A stretch of DNA of 36,185 nucleotides, taken from the NCBI GenBank assembly GCA_020631605.1, contig JAHDGZ010000012.1, positions 1 to 36,185 of the forward strand, read 5' to 3'. The translations under genes were made by a program, and so were the position numbers. The first letter of the stretch is position 1. Every line of letters begins with the position of its first letter. The notes beneath the pieces were generated by a model. It worked only from the letters and a program-made list of their open reading frames with translations. It was not told the DNA's origin and ran no database searches. Source of the stretch: a bacterium (GTDB taxonomy: Bacteria; Patescibacteriota; Gracilibacteria; Absconditabacterales; Absconditicoccaceae). Below are positions 11,412 through 20,515 of the stretch, one piece after another.

Positions 11412-12560
11412 ATGAAATTAGTACTGACCTGTCCACGTTGATGTGGTCAGTTTCTCAAAAAAGAAGTAATCCGTCTGTGATATGACGTGACTGAAAGTCA
11501 GACGGGTTGGTTGTCATTGGAAACTGAAAAAGAGAGCTCGATTGCTCATCTTAATGTATGGAGTAGAGTAGCCAATACTGTTTTTCTCGAGCTAGGGATA
11601 GGAAATTGTGTCAATCTGGACGCATATTTTTGATTAGTAGAAAAGATAGACTGGAAGTCGTATGTGACTGATGGTCAAGCTGTAGTGGTTACTGCTCAGG
11701 CTTCAGGAGAATGATTCAACTCTCCTCGTACATTGCAATCATTATGAATGAAGGCAATTATGAAAAGCCTCGTAACTGAGTGAGAGAAGTGGCAAGAAGA
11801 TTCGAATATAGAACCACTACAAGTACATGTAGTAGTGAAATGATGACTGGTACAAATACTACTTAATACAAGTGGAGAGCAACTCTGGAAGCGTGGCTAC
11901 CGTCATGAGATAGGAGATGCTCCATTGAAAGAAAACTTAGCGGTATGCTTACTCTATACGATAGGTCGACGTTGGAAAGAAGCATTGTTGGATCCGTGTT
12001 GTGGTTCTGGTACTATCTGTATCGAAGCAGCGATGATCGCATTGAACAAAGCACCAGGAATGCATAGGACCTTTGCTTTTGAGTTGTTTGACTGGTATGA
12101 TGCTACTCATCTCAAGGCAGTAAGATCAGAAGCGTTGGATAAGATGTATGACGGAGATGCATCCAAGTATAGTATCACATGATCAGACAATGATGCACAT
12201 ATGGTAGATAGAGCAAATAGCAATGCAGTACGCGCCTGAGTGGCAGACTATGTGCACTTTGAGATCAAAAATGTACACGACGTAAAAAATCATCTGTGAG
12301 TGATTTGTTCTAATCCCCCGTATGGAATGAGACTAGATCATGATCAAGAAGATGCTGTTTTTGCTATACACAAGAAGCTTCTGACCTTGATCTCTGGTGA
12401 AGACACCAGGTGATGAGTGATCAGTGGATGGAAACTGATGCAGGGGAAGTGGAGGATGATACGCGATAGTTTGGAGCTACCGTTTACCAAAGAGGTGAGT
12501 CGAAAACCCAAGAGTATTATGAACTGACCGGTAGAGTGTAGTATCTGGAAGAGAATTTAG
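11412..12560 (+). CDS. THUMP-domain 23S rRNA guanine-N2 methyltransferase, RlmL-type
   Basis: 382 residues. The N-terminal half is a THUMP-type RNA-binding region. The second half is a Rossmann methyltransferase with motif I LDPCCGSGTICIEAAM at about 193-208 and the catalytic SNPPYG near 300-305. This combination is that of the N-terminal half of RlmKL (YcbY), which makes m2G2445 in 23S rRNA; the RlmK half is absent, as in many bacteria. A TrmN-like tRNA specificity is possible. The ATG lies exactly where transcription would start from a TATACA hexamer at 11400-11405, so the mRNA may be leaderless. It lies 40 bases after trpS. Confidence 0.88.
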
Positions 12561-12584
12561 AGCTTTTATTATTCCTTTTTGTCT

Positions 12585-13373
12585 ATGAAATATATCTTGA
12601 GTGTTTGTTTACTTGTGTTGCTGACCGGAATTGCAACAGCCTATACACCATCTAGTGCCTTGGTTGATTTTCTTGAAACAAAGGTAGAAGTGTATGAAGA
12701 TCTGATAGAAGAGAGAGGAGAGGGTGTGCGTGACAAGCTGATTCTTGGCTTGCAAGATATTACGCTTCAATGACCTGCGAACAACTATCGATGAATCGGT
12801 GAGGAACGTTTTGGTTATATCTTTGGGTATATGATAGAGCGTCTCTCTGATACATGACCACAACTGTTGACCATAGATGATTTTTTGGATTCGTATGAAT
12901 GATTTACTGTTATTGATTATCCAGATCAACTTGTCGCAACTGTTCGTAACAACTGACCTTTTGGTCAAACCAATGATGATTCGTTTGAGAATTTGGCTGA
13001 TTTTATTTTTGGAAACAATTCTCAAAATACTGAAATAGCTATGACATCTCCTGTGACGAGAACTCAACTCAGTGACACTGTCTATGAAACTGCGTTTATC
13101 ATGCCTCCATGATGGACTAGTGATTCTCTTCCTTTGCCAAACAATGAGAGGGTAACTATCAAAACAATACCATGAGGACTCAAGGCTGTGAGAAGATTTT
13201 CATGATGGACTTCCCAAGAGAAAGTGACTGCTGAACGAGTGGCTTTTCAAGAAGATCTCGTTTACTATGGAATTACTCGATATGGAGCTCCAACATTGTC
13301 TCAGTATGATGGACCATGGGTTCCTGCTGCGAGAAGAAGAAATGAATTGTGGGTGAATTTGAATGATTGATAA
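12585..13373 (+). CDS. Secreted SOUL/heme-binding family protein
   Basis: 262 residues with a clear signal peptide (hydrophobic residues 3-18, then ATAYTP). The C-terminal 120 residues match the SOUL family: IAMTSPVTRT, then ETAFIMPPGW, TIKTIPGGLKAVRRFSG, and the ending WVPAARRRNELWVNLN. SOUL proteins bind heme or related ligands in eukaryotes; in bacteria they are usually exported or membrane-attached and their role is unclear. Residues 20-140 form an extra helical region not typical of the bare SOUL domain. UGA glycines occur at PPGW, IPGG and FSGW. The stop TAA directly follows a UGA sense codon. Confidence 0.87.
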
Positions 13374-13376
13374 GAC

Positions 13377-13829
13377 TTAGTTTTTTTCTTTGAGCTTGTT
13401 GTGTGTGATACTGAATCAGATCAGAAAAGCTGAAATAGATAAGATGAGTAGTGATGGATATAATAGTAGTGAGATGTCTTGCTTGGTCGCTATGAAGACA
13501 GCTAGGAGTGCCTCAAGCATGATTGCTACGAAGATGACACTACAGAATTTCAGTAGCTTGTGTCTGACATCCTCGATAGTTTGGCTTGTTCCGATCACTT
13601 CTTGTTCGATCATATATTTGGCTACATCGATAATAGCGATAGCTACTACGACCAAACTAATAGAGTTGATGATGTTTTTCCCTAGTTCATCAGCATTTGA
13701 TCGATCGATGAAGAAGAGATTGTATATCGCTACTCAACAAATGAGTAGTCATGATGCGATGAGTACCAAGGAAATGACAAAAAGTAGCAACCCTATTTTT
13801 TTGTCGACATAATTTGCTATTCAGTTCAT
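13377..13829 (-). CDS. Small four-helix membrane protein of unknown function
   Basis: 150 residues. Four hydrophobic segments are evident at about residues 11-39, 55-70, 93-112 and 119-138, with a charged loop between the second and third (EQEVIGTSQTIEDVRHK). A short basic C-terminus, HNKLKEKN, ends the protein. I do not recognise the family. It is transcribed towards the SOUL gene, with only 3 bases between the stop codons. Glycines in the membrane helices use both UGA and GGN, which supports a real gene under code 25. Confidence 0.68.
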
Positions 13830-13939
13830 TGTATTGACCTTATGAAGTTAAATCATATCAAGTATTTTATTGCTTTGCTGTTCAATGTCTACCATAAGTA
13901 GTTAATTTATGTTTCTTTATTGTTTTTTGTTGATAGCAT

Positions 13940-14212
13940 ATGAATGAAACGATAGTCTGATACATAGGAAGCGCTATGATGACGCTTCGATTTTTGTATG
14001 TGGTGATTTGATTTGGGACACAAATAAAAAAGAATCATACAGACAAAAGGTTCTGACGAAGCAAAGAACTCTTTGTTTTGTGATATGTTACCTATGTCTT
14101 GTGAACTATCTATGGGGTGATGATCAATGATATCTTTATCCTGCTACCCTATGCAGTAGGGCTAGTATTTCTTACTGTATTGGCGTATCAGTTTTTTGTT
14201 TTGAAAAAATAG
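13940..14212 (+). CDS. SemiSWEET/PQ-loop-like small membrane protein
   Basis: 90 residues with three hydrophobic helices. The pattern follows SemiSWEET sugar transporters, which are three-helix half-transporters that work as dimers: a first helix IGSAMMTLRFLYVV, then TQIKKNHTDK where the family usually has a PQ-loop (P-Q-I-x-x), a second helix, and IYGVMINDIFILLPYAVG, which resembles the family's 'L-x-x-I-Y-G-x-x-x-N-D' segment. The Pro of the PQ motif is replaced. The frame contains five UGA glycines. Identity is by pattern only; a hypothetical membrane protein is the alternative. It is convergent with the next gene. Confidence 0.6.
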
Positions 14213-14231
14213 GTGACTCTCTGGAAGAGAT

Positions 14232-14684
14232 CTATTCCACATGATTTTCGTGAACTTCTTTGGCAGAGAGTATTTCTAGTAATATATGATTGATAGAGTT
14301 GCTTGGTACCTTGCTGACAAACTTGGATGGTGTCAGTAGTTTGATACGTATACCATAGAGTGGATCAGGTTCGATAGTACATCGATCTCTGTGTCAGACA
14401 AACTCTTCGATCTGTTCATCTCACATTATCCTCACTGTCTTCCATTCATCGATGAGTTGGTATAGCTTTTCCATAGCATGATCATCTAGTTGTCCTATGT
14501 CTCCTGTCTCCGTAGACATCATCGTAAATGACATTTCTGCAGAGCTGAATTTCTGAAAGTATTTCCTTCCATCAGCTGTCTCCACGAAAAATCCATGCCC
14601 ATGATCTATTGCATTTTCGAAATGGTGAAAATACTTATGGCAATAGGTACATTTAGGGTTTTCGAAGGTGAAGGTAGTGTTCAT
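14232..14684 (-). CDS. Hypothetical protein with a CxxC motif
   Basis: 150 residues, not recognised. An N-terminal CTYCHKYFHH motif (about residues 12-21), with two Cys and three His, could bind a metal such as zinc; this is inference. No signal peptide or membrane segment is visible. The middle is acidic (DDHAMEKLYQLIDEW) and the C-terminus has a second His/Cys-containing stretch, GHRDRCTIEPDP. It stands alone between a convergent small membrane gene and a 355-base gap. The frame has only a few UGA codons (for example residue 88), but the uninterrupted run and start look real. Confidence 0.65.
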
Positions 14685-15039
14685 GGTGGAAATATTCTAC
14701 ATACTTTTATTGTAATGTCAATTTTTGTGTTGTTGTTAATGTAAGTTGCTTTACATGGACTCTCAAAAGAGCATTTTGAACACTATCTATAGTCATACCT
14801 CTAGTTCTAGGCTAGAGCTGATTGTGGGTCTTTGTACCTTCTATGAGAATGAGATGGATTTTTTTTATTTGAGAGTAATATAATCTCAGTAATAAGTAGA
14901 AGTTGCTATATAGACTTTAGATCCTCATAAGACTATTGTATATGTACATTATGCAGAGGGGAGTAGTTACAAGATATTAGCCAAGTAAGTTCTATCTAAC
15001 AAGGTCAGGATATGAACTAAGATAATAATTACTAAATTT
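14685..15039. other. Intergenic region, no firm gene
   Basis: 355 bases, AT-rich. One plus-strand reading of 42 codons (14755-14883) opens with ATG and ends TAA, but it has no recognisable motif, no UGA and no neighbours in phase, so I do not call it. Nothing else is evident. Confidence 0.5.
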
Positions 15040-16014
15040 TTACGCATGCTTCTCGACCCAAGATTGTATCATCTTGGTAAATCTATGATAGTCATCTTGG
15101 TAGACAAAATGTCCACAATTTTCAAATACCTCAACTTCACTGTTAGGCATTTTGGCCTCCAGAGTAAAAACATTTTCTATCGGTAGAATTCATTCATGAT
15201 CTCACCAAAATATTTTAGTAGGTATGTCGATGTTCTGCAAATTCTTATTAATTTCTTTCAATGCTTTTGGATATTTTTTGAACCATTTCATACAGTTGGC
15301 TACTTTGCCAGAATAGGATTTTTTATAATCTGATAGCTCATATTTATTTGGTACATATTTCACATTACAGAGGTTCTTTGCTGATTCTACTAAGGCACCG
15401 CTACCTGCAACTAAAAACATGAAACGCCAAAAACTCGAGTGCACCATTTTTTTAATTATGCTTGATTCAACGATTGGAAGAGCTGCAGGACCATCACCAA
15501 TCAGTAACGATTTAACCTTATGGTCATGATTTATAATATAAGATAAGGCACTTGGCATACCCACATCTGGAGCGACTATATGTACATTTTTGATTTCAAA
15601 ATGATTCAAAAATGAATGCAGGAATTCACCTTGAAAACGAAATGACATATACTCACTTTTTGTTTCACTAGCACCGAATCATGGCAGATCATAGGCATAC
15701 AAATTGTATTCTTTCTTTAATTCTTCCCAGATTGGAGAATAGGCTACAATACTATGTGGGAAGGCAGAGAGGAGAATTATTGTTTCTTTCTGCTGAGTGT
15801 TGATAATTGATCTAGCCATTCTTATTTTAACGCCATCTATATCGATAAACTTTAATGGAATCTCATATGGTTTTTCTAAAGTAGCTTTTTTTGAATAAAC
15901 ATTTTGTTTCCTTGCCTTATTCAATTCTGACATTTCTGGAGTGATGAGACTCACAAAAGCTGCATTTAGCTTGTCATATAAATTTATTTTGGTTAATGAT
16001 TTTTTATCAGTCAT
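15040..16014 (-). CDS. Alpha/beta hydrolase, haloalkane dehalogenase/epoxide hydrolase type
   Basis: 324 residues. The core fold begins at about residue 60 (FIDIDGVKIRMA), followed by the oxyanion-hole region ILLSAFPHS and AYDLPGFGAS. The nucleophile elbow reads HIVAPDVGMPSA: an Asp sits where esterases have Ser, as in haloalkane dehalogenases and epoxide hydrolases. The acid is probably in IFWGDHEG and the base His in ENCGHFVYQDD. Such enzymes open epoxides or remove halogens. The first 50 residues are extra. It is the last gene of a minus-strand run with the deglycase and the nitroreductase, which fits removal of reactive carbon compounds. Exact substrate is unknown. Confidence 0.84.
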
Positions 16015-16044
16015 GTAAAATTGATTTAGTATTATTAAAATATT

Positions 16045-16899
16045 TTATTGTATCTTATTTAGCAATGTTTTTGCAGCTAACTTCCCTAGCTCATTTGAAG
16101 CTAAAGGACTTGCTCCAGTAATAAGTCTTCTATCTAAACAAACAGTTTTGTCTGATTTGGTGTTTACGATAACAGCTCCTAACTTTTTCAATCTTTTGCT
16201 TAACCCCCATGGCATATGCCCTGGCAAATAACCAATCAGGGGAGTCTTTTTATCTATTGCATCGGGAAATACAGCCATTTTGTATCACTCGTAGAGAAAT
16301 TTTTGATTGTCTAGTGTCGTTGAGAGCAGTGAGCCTGGTCAATGACAGAGAGTGATAGTAAATAAATTGTTTTTGTGTGCCCAGTGAAGAATTTTTCCAA
16401 CATTCTTGTCTGTGGGTATACCCAACATAGATCCATGCCCTCCAGGGACAAATACCGCGGCATATGAGTCCGAATCAGATAGCGAATTATCAATAAAGTC
16501 TTGAAGTCATTTAGGCTTAGCAAAACTAGCCTTGTGTTCCTCATAGATTCAATTTATATGTTCGTCTTTTGTCGGGAATGCCCACATTTCAAAGACTACT
16601 GGTTTCCCTGTAGGTGTTACGACTTGAAAATCAAACCCAGCATTTTGGAGATGTAGCATGGGCAGTAAAGCTTCTACGGGATGATTACCAGTAGAGAACA
16701 TTTTGCCATTTTTCATGGTCATGTTTTTTTGTTCTGTAAAGATAACGAGAATCTTTGACCTCTTACCTTGGTACTTGGTGTAAGTAATCTTCTCAAAATC
16801 AGTTTTGTCATCTGTTCATAATTTTAATGCGAGTTTAGATGGACTATAAGAGCCATCAGATTCTAATTGTGGTCCGATTCCAAGTAACTTTTTAAACAT
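16045..16899 (-). CDS. hchA: Hsp31/HchA-type DJ-1 family deglycase (glyoxalase III)
   Basis: 284 residues, the same length as E. coli HchA. The catalytic Cys-His pair in TLCHGPG falls at 185-186, as in HchA; the conserved Glu is in GNHPVEALLP at about residue 76. VFVPGGHG at 150-157 and the C-terminal AVFPDAIDKKTP, IGYLPGHMPW and LITGASPLASNELGK all match the family. Hsp31 converts methylglyoxal and glyoxal to hydroxy acids, may deglycate proteins, and can act as a chaperone. It is 30 bases upstream of the hydrolase and 43 bases downstream of the nitroreductase, so the three are probably one transcript. Confidence 0.92.
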
Positions 16900-16942
16900 G
16901 TGTTGTAAATGTATATATAATAAAGTGGATAGAGAGAAACTC

Positions 16943-17578
16943 TTATTTGATGTAAACAACATGATCTAGATCAAATCTTACTTTAGGTAATCATGCATAC
17001 GGATCATCGGCATGCCTATATCAAGCAGCAATAATTACACAACTTGCTAGGCCATCCTTTTCTAGTCCTAATATTTCGTCGTATTTTTTTAGATCAAATC
17101 ATTCCATTGGACAAGCATCAATGTGTAGCTGAGCACAAGCAGAAAGAAAAAATCATTGTGCAATATATACCTGTTTAGTTAACCGATTTGCTATTTCTTC
17201 ATCAGATTTTCCTTCCAAATGACCGAGCATCATATTTCTAAACCCATCGAGACTTTCAAAAGGAATTCATCTTACTTTAGCTATTTTTTCTAAGTACTTA
17301 TTGACTCGATCAGTGTCCATTTTTGTTGTCCTACATAGCACAATTAGATGTGATGCATCTATGACTTGAGGTTGATCTCGTGAATATGGTTTGAGTTGCT
17401 TTCTTAGGTCTTTGGATTCTACCACAACAAATCACCATCCCTGTAATCAAAAGCTTGATGGACTTAATCTGAGTGATTCTAGCAGTTGATTGAATTGATC
17501 TTGAGGGATCTTTTTTTCTGTATCAAATTGTTTGGTTGCATACCTTCGATGTAACTGTGTTGTTAGATTGTCATTCAT
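16943..17578 (-). CDS. Nitroreductase-family FMN oxidoreductase
   Basis: 211 residues, typical of NfsB-like nitroreductases. The N-terminal HRRYATKQFD is the usual FMN-phosphate-binding block. SLRLSPSSFGLQGWGFVVV, SRDQPQVIDASHLIVLC and ACAQLHIDACPMEGFD (the conserved 'P-M-x-G-F' segment) follow in order. The C-terminal SCVIIAAGYRHADDPYA matches the last FMN-contact region. These homodimers use NAD(P)H to reduce nitro compounds and quinones by two electrons. A TATACT on minus (complement of 17594-17599) lies about 16 bases before the ATG. It is divergent from a YodB-like regulator, as in Bacillus, where YodB controls the related nitroreductase YodC. Confidence 0.92.
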
Positions 17579-17658
17579 TCTTGTTTAATTGAGAGTATAG
17601 TAAAGATAGACGAATCTTTATTTTTTCTTTCATTTATAATGTGATTGCATCTTTGATG

Positions 17659-17679
17659 TAAGTTACTATTGTAAACTTA
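17659..17679. promoter_or_regulatory. Candidate HxlR-family operator
   Basis: An imperfect palindrome: arms TAAGTTAC and GTAAACTTA around TATT. It lies between the divergent nitroreductase and hxlR-type genes. The core TTACTATTGTAA resembles, from memory, the boxes of YodB and CatR of Bacillus subtilis. Binding is inferred, not shown. Confidence 0.5.
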
Positions 17680-17687
17680 GTATTCAA

Positions 17688-17722
17688 TAGCTACCTAGCT
17701 ACTTAGTTACCTTTTAGTTACT
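17688..17722. repeat. Tandem octamers upstream of the HxlR-type gene
   Basis: Four copies of T-A-G-Y-T-A-C-Y, starting at 17688, 17696, 17704 and 17715. The first three are adjacent; the fourth follows after TTT. They end 9 bases before the regulator's ATG. The half-site GTTAC also occurs in the palindrome at 17659-17679, so the array may be extra regulator-binding half-sites. Confidence 0.6.
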
Positions 17723-17731
17723 AGAAGTGGT

Positions 17732-18055
17732 ATGTCAGAAGTTTGTAACATGTCTCAGAAAAGATCATGAGGTGAAAGTCCTATGTTTAAGTTATTTGAA
17801 CTACTAGGCAAAAAACGAATTATCAATATAGCGTATGCTATCAGTCAGGGTTTTTCTTGATTTAACGAGATTAAAGATTCGATACCATTTTTGAGTAGTA
17901 AAATTCTTTCTAGTAGACTTAAACTTCTTCAACAAGAAGGACTTATTGTTAGAGAGATAGAGAATGAAACACCCGTGAAGATAAGATACTATTTAACGAA
18001 TCTATGAGAAAGAGTTGCGGAGAAAGTATGTGAAATGTGAAAGATTGTTTGATAA
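17732..18055 (+). CDS. HxlR-family transcriptional regulator, YodB-like
   Basis: 107 residues, a winged-helix protein of the HxlR group. The helix-turn-helix runs over INIAYAISQG and FNEIKDSIPFLSSKILSSRLKLLQ, and the wing over VREIENETPVKIRYYLT, the strongly conserved 'E-x-P-x-x-x-x-Y-x-L-T' of this family. A Cys at residue 5 sits where YodB and related redox sensors keep their reactive Cys6; a second Cys is near the C-terminus. YodB-type proteins lose DNA binding when this Cys is attacked by quinones or diamide. The divergent nitroreductase, deglycase and hydrolase are the likely targets. Confidence 0.88.
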
Positions 18056-18095
18056 AACATAGACATGAAATTGTTGCTTCAGTTTTTTTATGTTA

Positions 18096-18240
18096 CAAAA
18101 AAAACACCGAAAGGCAGTTGTATATTGGTGAAGGTGATGAGAATCAAACCTCATAGTTAATTTTTTTTCGATAAGAAAAAAGGAGTCGAACCTTATACGA
18201 TTGACTCCCGCTTTGACGGGAGTTGAGACCGGCATATACG
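18096..18240 (-). ncRNA. Possible small structured RNA with a CCA-like 3' end
   Basis: Read on minus, the segment holds a hairpin (arms ACTCCCG/CGGGAGT), a GGTTCGACTCC stretch like a tRNA T-loop, and ATGAG-GTTTGATT-CTCAT followed by CACCTTCACCA, then ACTGCC-TTTC-GGTG and eight T, a terminator form almost the same as that after the tRNA-Arg gene here. The layout suggests a tRNA-like 3' domain such as that of tmRNA. However, I found no matching 5' acceptor strand, no D-arm and no tag reading frame, and the T-loop has 8 bases or a bulge. The 5' end is not defined; class is left open. Confidence 0.3.
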
Positions 18241-18697
18241 CCGTATGTGCTAATGAATATGTTCCATTAATACATACTGGGTATATAATCAAGTTCAACT
18301 CCCATCAATAAGTGTAATAATCATCAGCCAGCTCACGGGTGTGGCGGTCAGATGGAGATGGATCTCACCTTGGTGGTGGTGATGCGTTTTATTATGATGT
18401 AAGGAGAATGCTCGCTACATCTACAATCAGCAATCACTAAAGTAAAGACCTAATAGTAGTAGACATGTCCGAGACATATCAATGTAATAATCAGCAATCT
18501 AGGTTTGGTAATCTCTGGTAATCTATTCTAAGCAATTTTGTCACGGGTATGCTATGCTAATCAATGCTAGGTATTCTATTCTAATCTATTCTATTCAAAT
18601 CTATGCTATGCTATTCAAACAAGTGTTTTGTTGTGTATTCCTTTTGTTTGATGATGAGCTTATATCATTCTCGAATACTAAATCTAGTGTGTAGACC

Positions 18698-18725
18698 AAA
18701 AAGAGCCTAACATTGAGTTAGCCCT
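18698..18725 (-). terminator. Probable terminator after the DUF4012 gene
   Basis: On minus, CTAAC and GTTAG form the inner stem around TCAAT, extended by GGG/CTC with one mismatch, and followed by five T. It lies 43 bases past the stop at 18768. Confidence 0.55.
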
Positions 18726-18767
18726 ATTCAGCTTTTTGTATGTATCTGTTGTTTACAATTTTCTTAT

Positions 18768-20339
18768 TTAGTTCACAATAATTTCTAGTGAGATACGGTT
18801 TGAGCTTTGTGGTTCAGTCATCTCAGATCTCAGGTTGATGACCTTCGAAAACGGTGAACTAAATCTTTCCGAACGTGAAATATCTCCAGAAATGTTTTGT
18901 ATATCTCGATTGTATGGAAGATGTATCGTTGATTGGTTTGCTCGATAGAGATTATCGTAGGTAGGTCAGAGTCAGAGAATACCTAGTTCTCTCTCGGTCA
19001 TCGTTACCTGATTCTGATCAGCGAGCTGTTTCATATATCTGTGATAGCTTTGATCAATATTGAGATGGTAGTATATATGTATGGTATATGCGCCTTTGTC
19101 CAGATCAGCGTGTGAGATGATATCTTTGTTGAACTCATGTGTGACTACCTTTCCATCACGGTAGATGATGACTTCTTTGTCTACAAATCTATCTATCTTG
19201 TTGAACGCATGATTGGTATCCCAGATATAGAAGTAGTCCGGATTGTAGAGTGTGGTTAACTGGTTCTTTTCAATGACTTGCTTGAGTCATGGGCTAGCAT
19301 TGGGTAAATAGATGTTCAATAGACGATTGTCCTTGATGGTTTCAAAGTTTCTCACCATATTGGCTATCAGAGAGATGCTATTGTTGCTAAAATATTCGTT
19401 TACTTCATCCAAGTAGATCTCTTTTTTGTGACTACGATCTTCTCCCCTGATGAGATCGATGTTGGCATTGATAAACTGTCGCTTTTGCAACAGAGGAGTG
19501 ATCTGTGGACTAGATTGTTCAAACATCTCTGTATTGAGAAAAAGGATTCCATCTATCTTTTTTCCTACCAATGTTTTTTCTAGGTCACTATATTCTGATT
19601 CTTGGAACTTTTTTTTGTCGTAGGTCTGATTGAAAATCACTTCATAGAGTTGTTTAATCGTAGCTCCATCCAGATCAGTAAAACCAAACTTGTTGCTCGC
19701 AATAAATCTGATCGTATCTTCATCGAGCATAGGCAACGCCCACTTGGGTGCTTCAACACTTGTCTCTGGTGCGAGAAAATCAGGTAAATAACTATCTACT
19801 ACTCCTAGCTGTTGGATAAATCCATGACGTACATTGGCAAATGCAAATGATCCAAAAAATCATCCGTTAGGTCTTTTTTCTCCAGCATTTTGGAGTATAG
19901 CAAGATAGTTTCTATCGTCATGCTTCCCCAGAAGTGCGTAGATCTCTTGCTTGTGTGGGTAGAGATCAGTCAACAACTGAAAGAATGATTCATAATGACT
20001 AAATCACCACTTGGAGAGGTTCCTGGTGTTGGATACTGCGTAGGTTCGTGCATCATCTATTACCTGTGGATTTTCTACGAAGATGTTGTTGTTGTTTTGG
20101 TAGCTGCTGATGATAGTATCTAGATTTCTGATGAACTGTGACAATCATTCATCTACTGCATGCGCTTGGTTTGCGATGAGTTGAAGATCGTCGTTGGCTA
20201 TATCTATAGATTGTTGTTGGACAAATATTCTTTGGACAGTCTCATATGCACTGAAGAGAAAAAAACTAATCAGAATGATAAGAAAAAATGCAATTGCACT
20301 TCGCCAGTAAGTAATTTTGTGTTCGGTATATTTTCTCAT
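18768..20339 (-). CDS. DUF4012 family membrane-anchored extracellular protein
   Basis: 523 residues. A basic start and one transmembrane helix at about 14-32 put the rest outside the cell. Residues 145-165 read YLAILQNAGEKRPNGGFFGS, the hallmark of DUF4012 (usually N-x-x-E-x-R-P-T-G-G-F-I-G-S). The long remainder is mixed alpha/beta with many charged residues. DUF4012 proteins are common in Gram-positive and candidate-phyla bacteria; their role is unknown, possibly surface-related. One UGA glycine follows the stalk at residue 65 and several lie in the C-terminal half. It is divergent from a secreted low-complexity protein. Confidence 0.85.
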
Positions 20340-20443
20340 CAGTTGCTAGAGAGCAAAAGTAATCCATTACCTCCTGTGTATACAAAACACTAATCATTGC
20401 AAAGAAAGCTCTCTTGCTGCCTTTTGCCCACGTGCATTTTGAC

Positions 20444-20471
20444 TTTACATCTTCTCATGAATCGTTATGAT
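20444..20471 (+). promoter_or_regulatory. Candidate promoter of the secreted Pro/Val-rich protein
   Basis: TTTACA at 20444-20449 and TATGAT at 20466-20471 are 16 bases apart. The predicted start of transcription is about 38 bases before the ATG at 20516. Confidence 0.5.
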
Positions 20472-20515
20472 CTATGTTCTTATGCTTTGGTACCTTTATG
20501 TATTTCAACCTACGC

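Larger units (their letters stand above)
18056..18767. other. 712-base non-coding region with structured RNA signals
   Basis: No protein gene is supported in either direction under code 25. On the minus strand several foldable elements follow one another: a 7-bp hairpin with arms ACTCCCG and CGGGAGT (about 18203-18222), an overlapping alternative stem GGAGTC/GACTCC followed by six T (about 18176-18208), then a 5-bp stem-loop leading to CACCTTCACCA and a terminator. On plus, AATCAGCAATC occurs at 18425 and 18489 and TGTAATAATCA at 18313 and 18483. An ATGTC-CGA-GACAT palindrome is at 18465-18477. 18530-18620 is low complexity (CTATTC/CTATGC runs). Confidence 0.55.

Noticed and set aside
14755-14883. 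42-codon plus-strand frame
   Set aside because: No recognisable features, isolated, and within chance length for this composition.
18096-18500. tmRNA (ssrA) on minus
   Set aside because: The 3' end looks tRNA-like, but there is no matching 5' acceptor with G3-U70, no D-loop motif and no tag frame, so I list only an unassigned RNA.
18300-18650. CRISPR-like repeats (AATCAGCAATC, TGTAATAATCA, CTATTC runs)
   Set aside because: Repeats are short, few and unevenly spaced, with no cas genes nearby.
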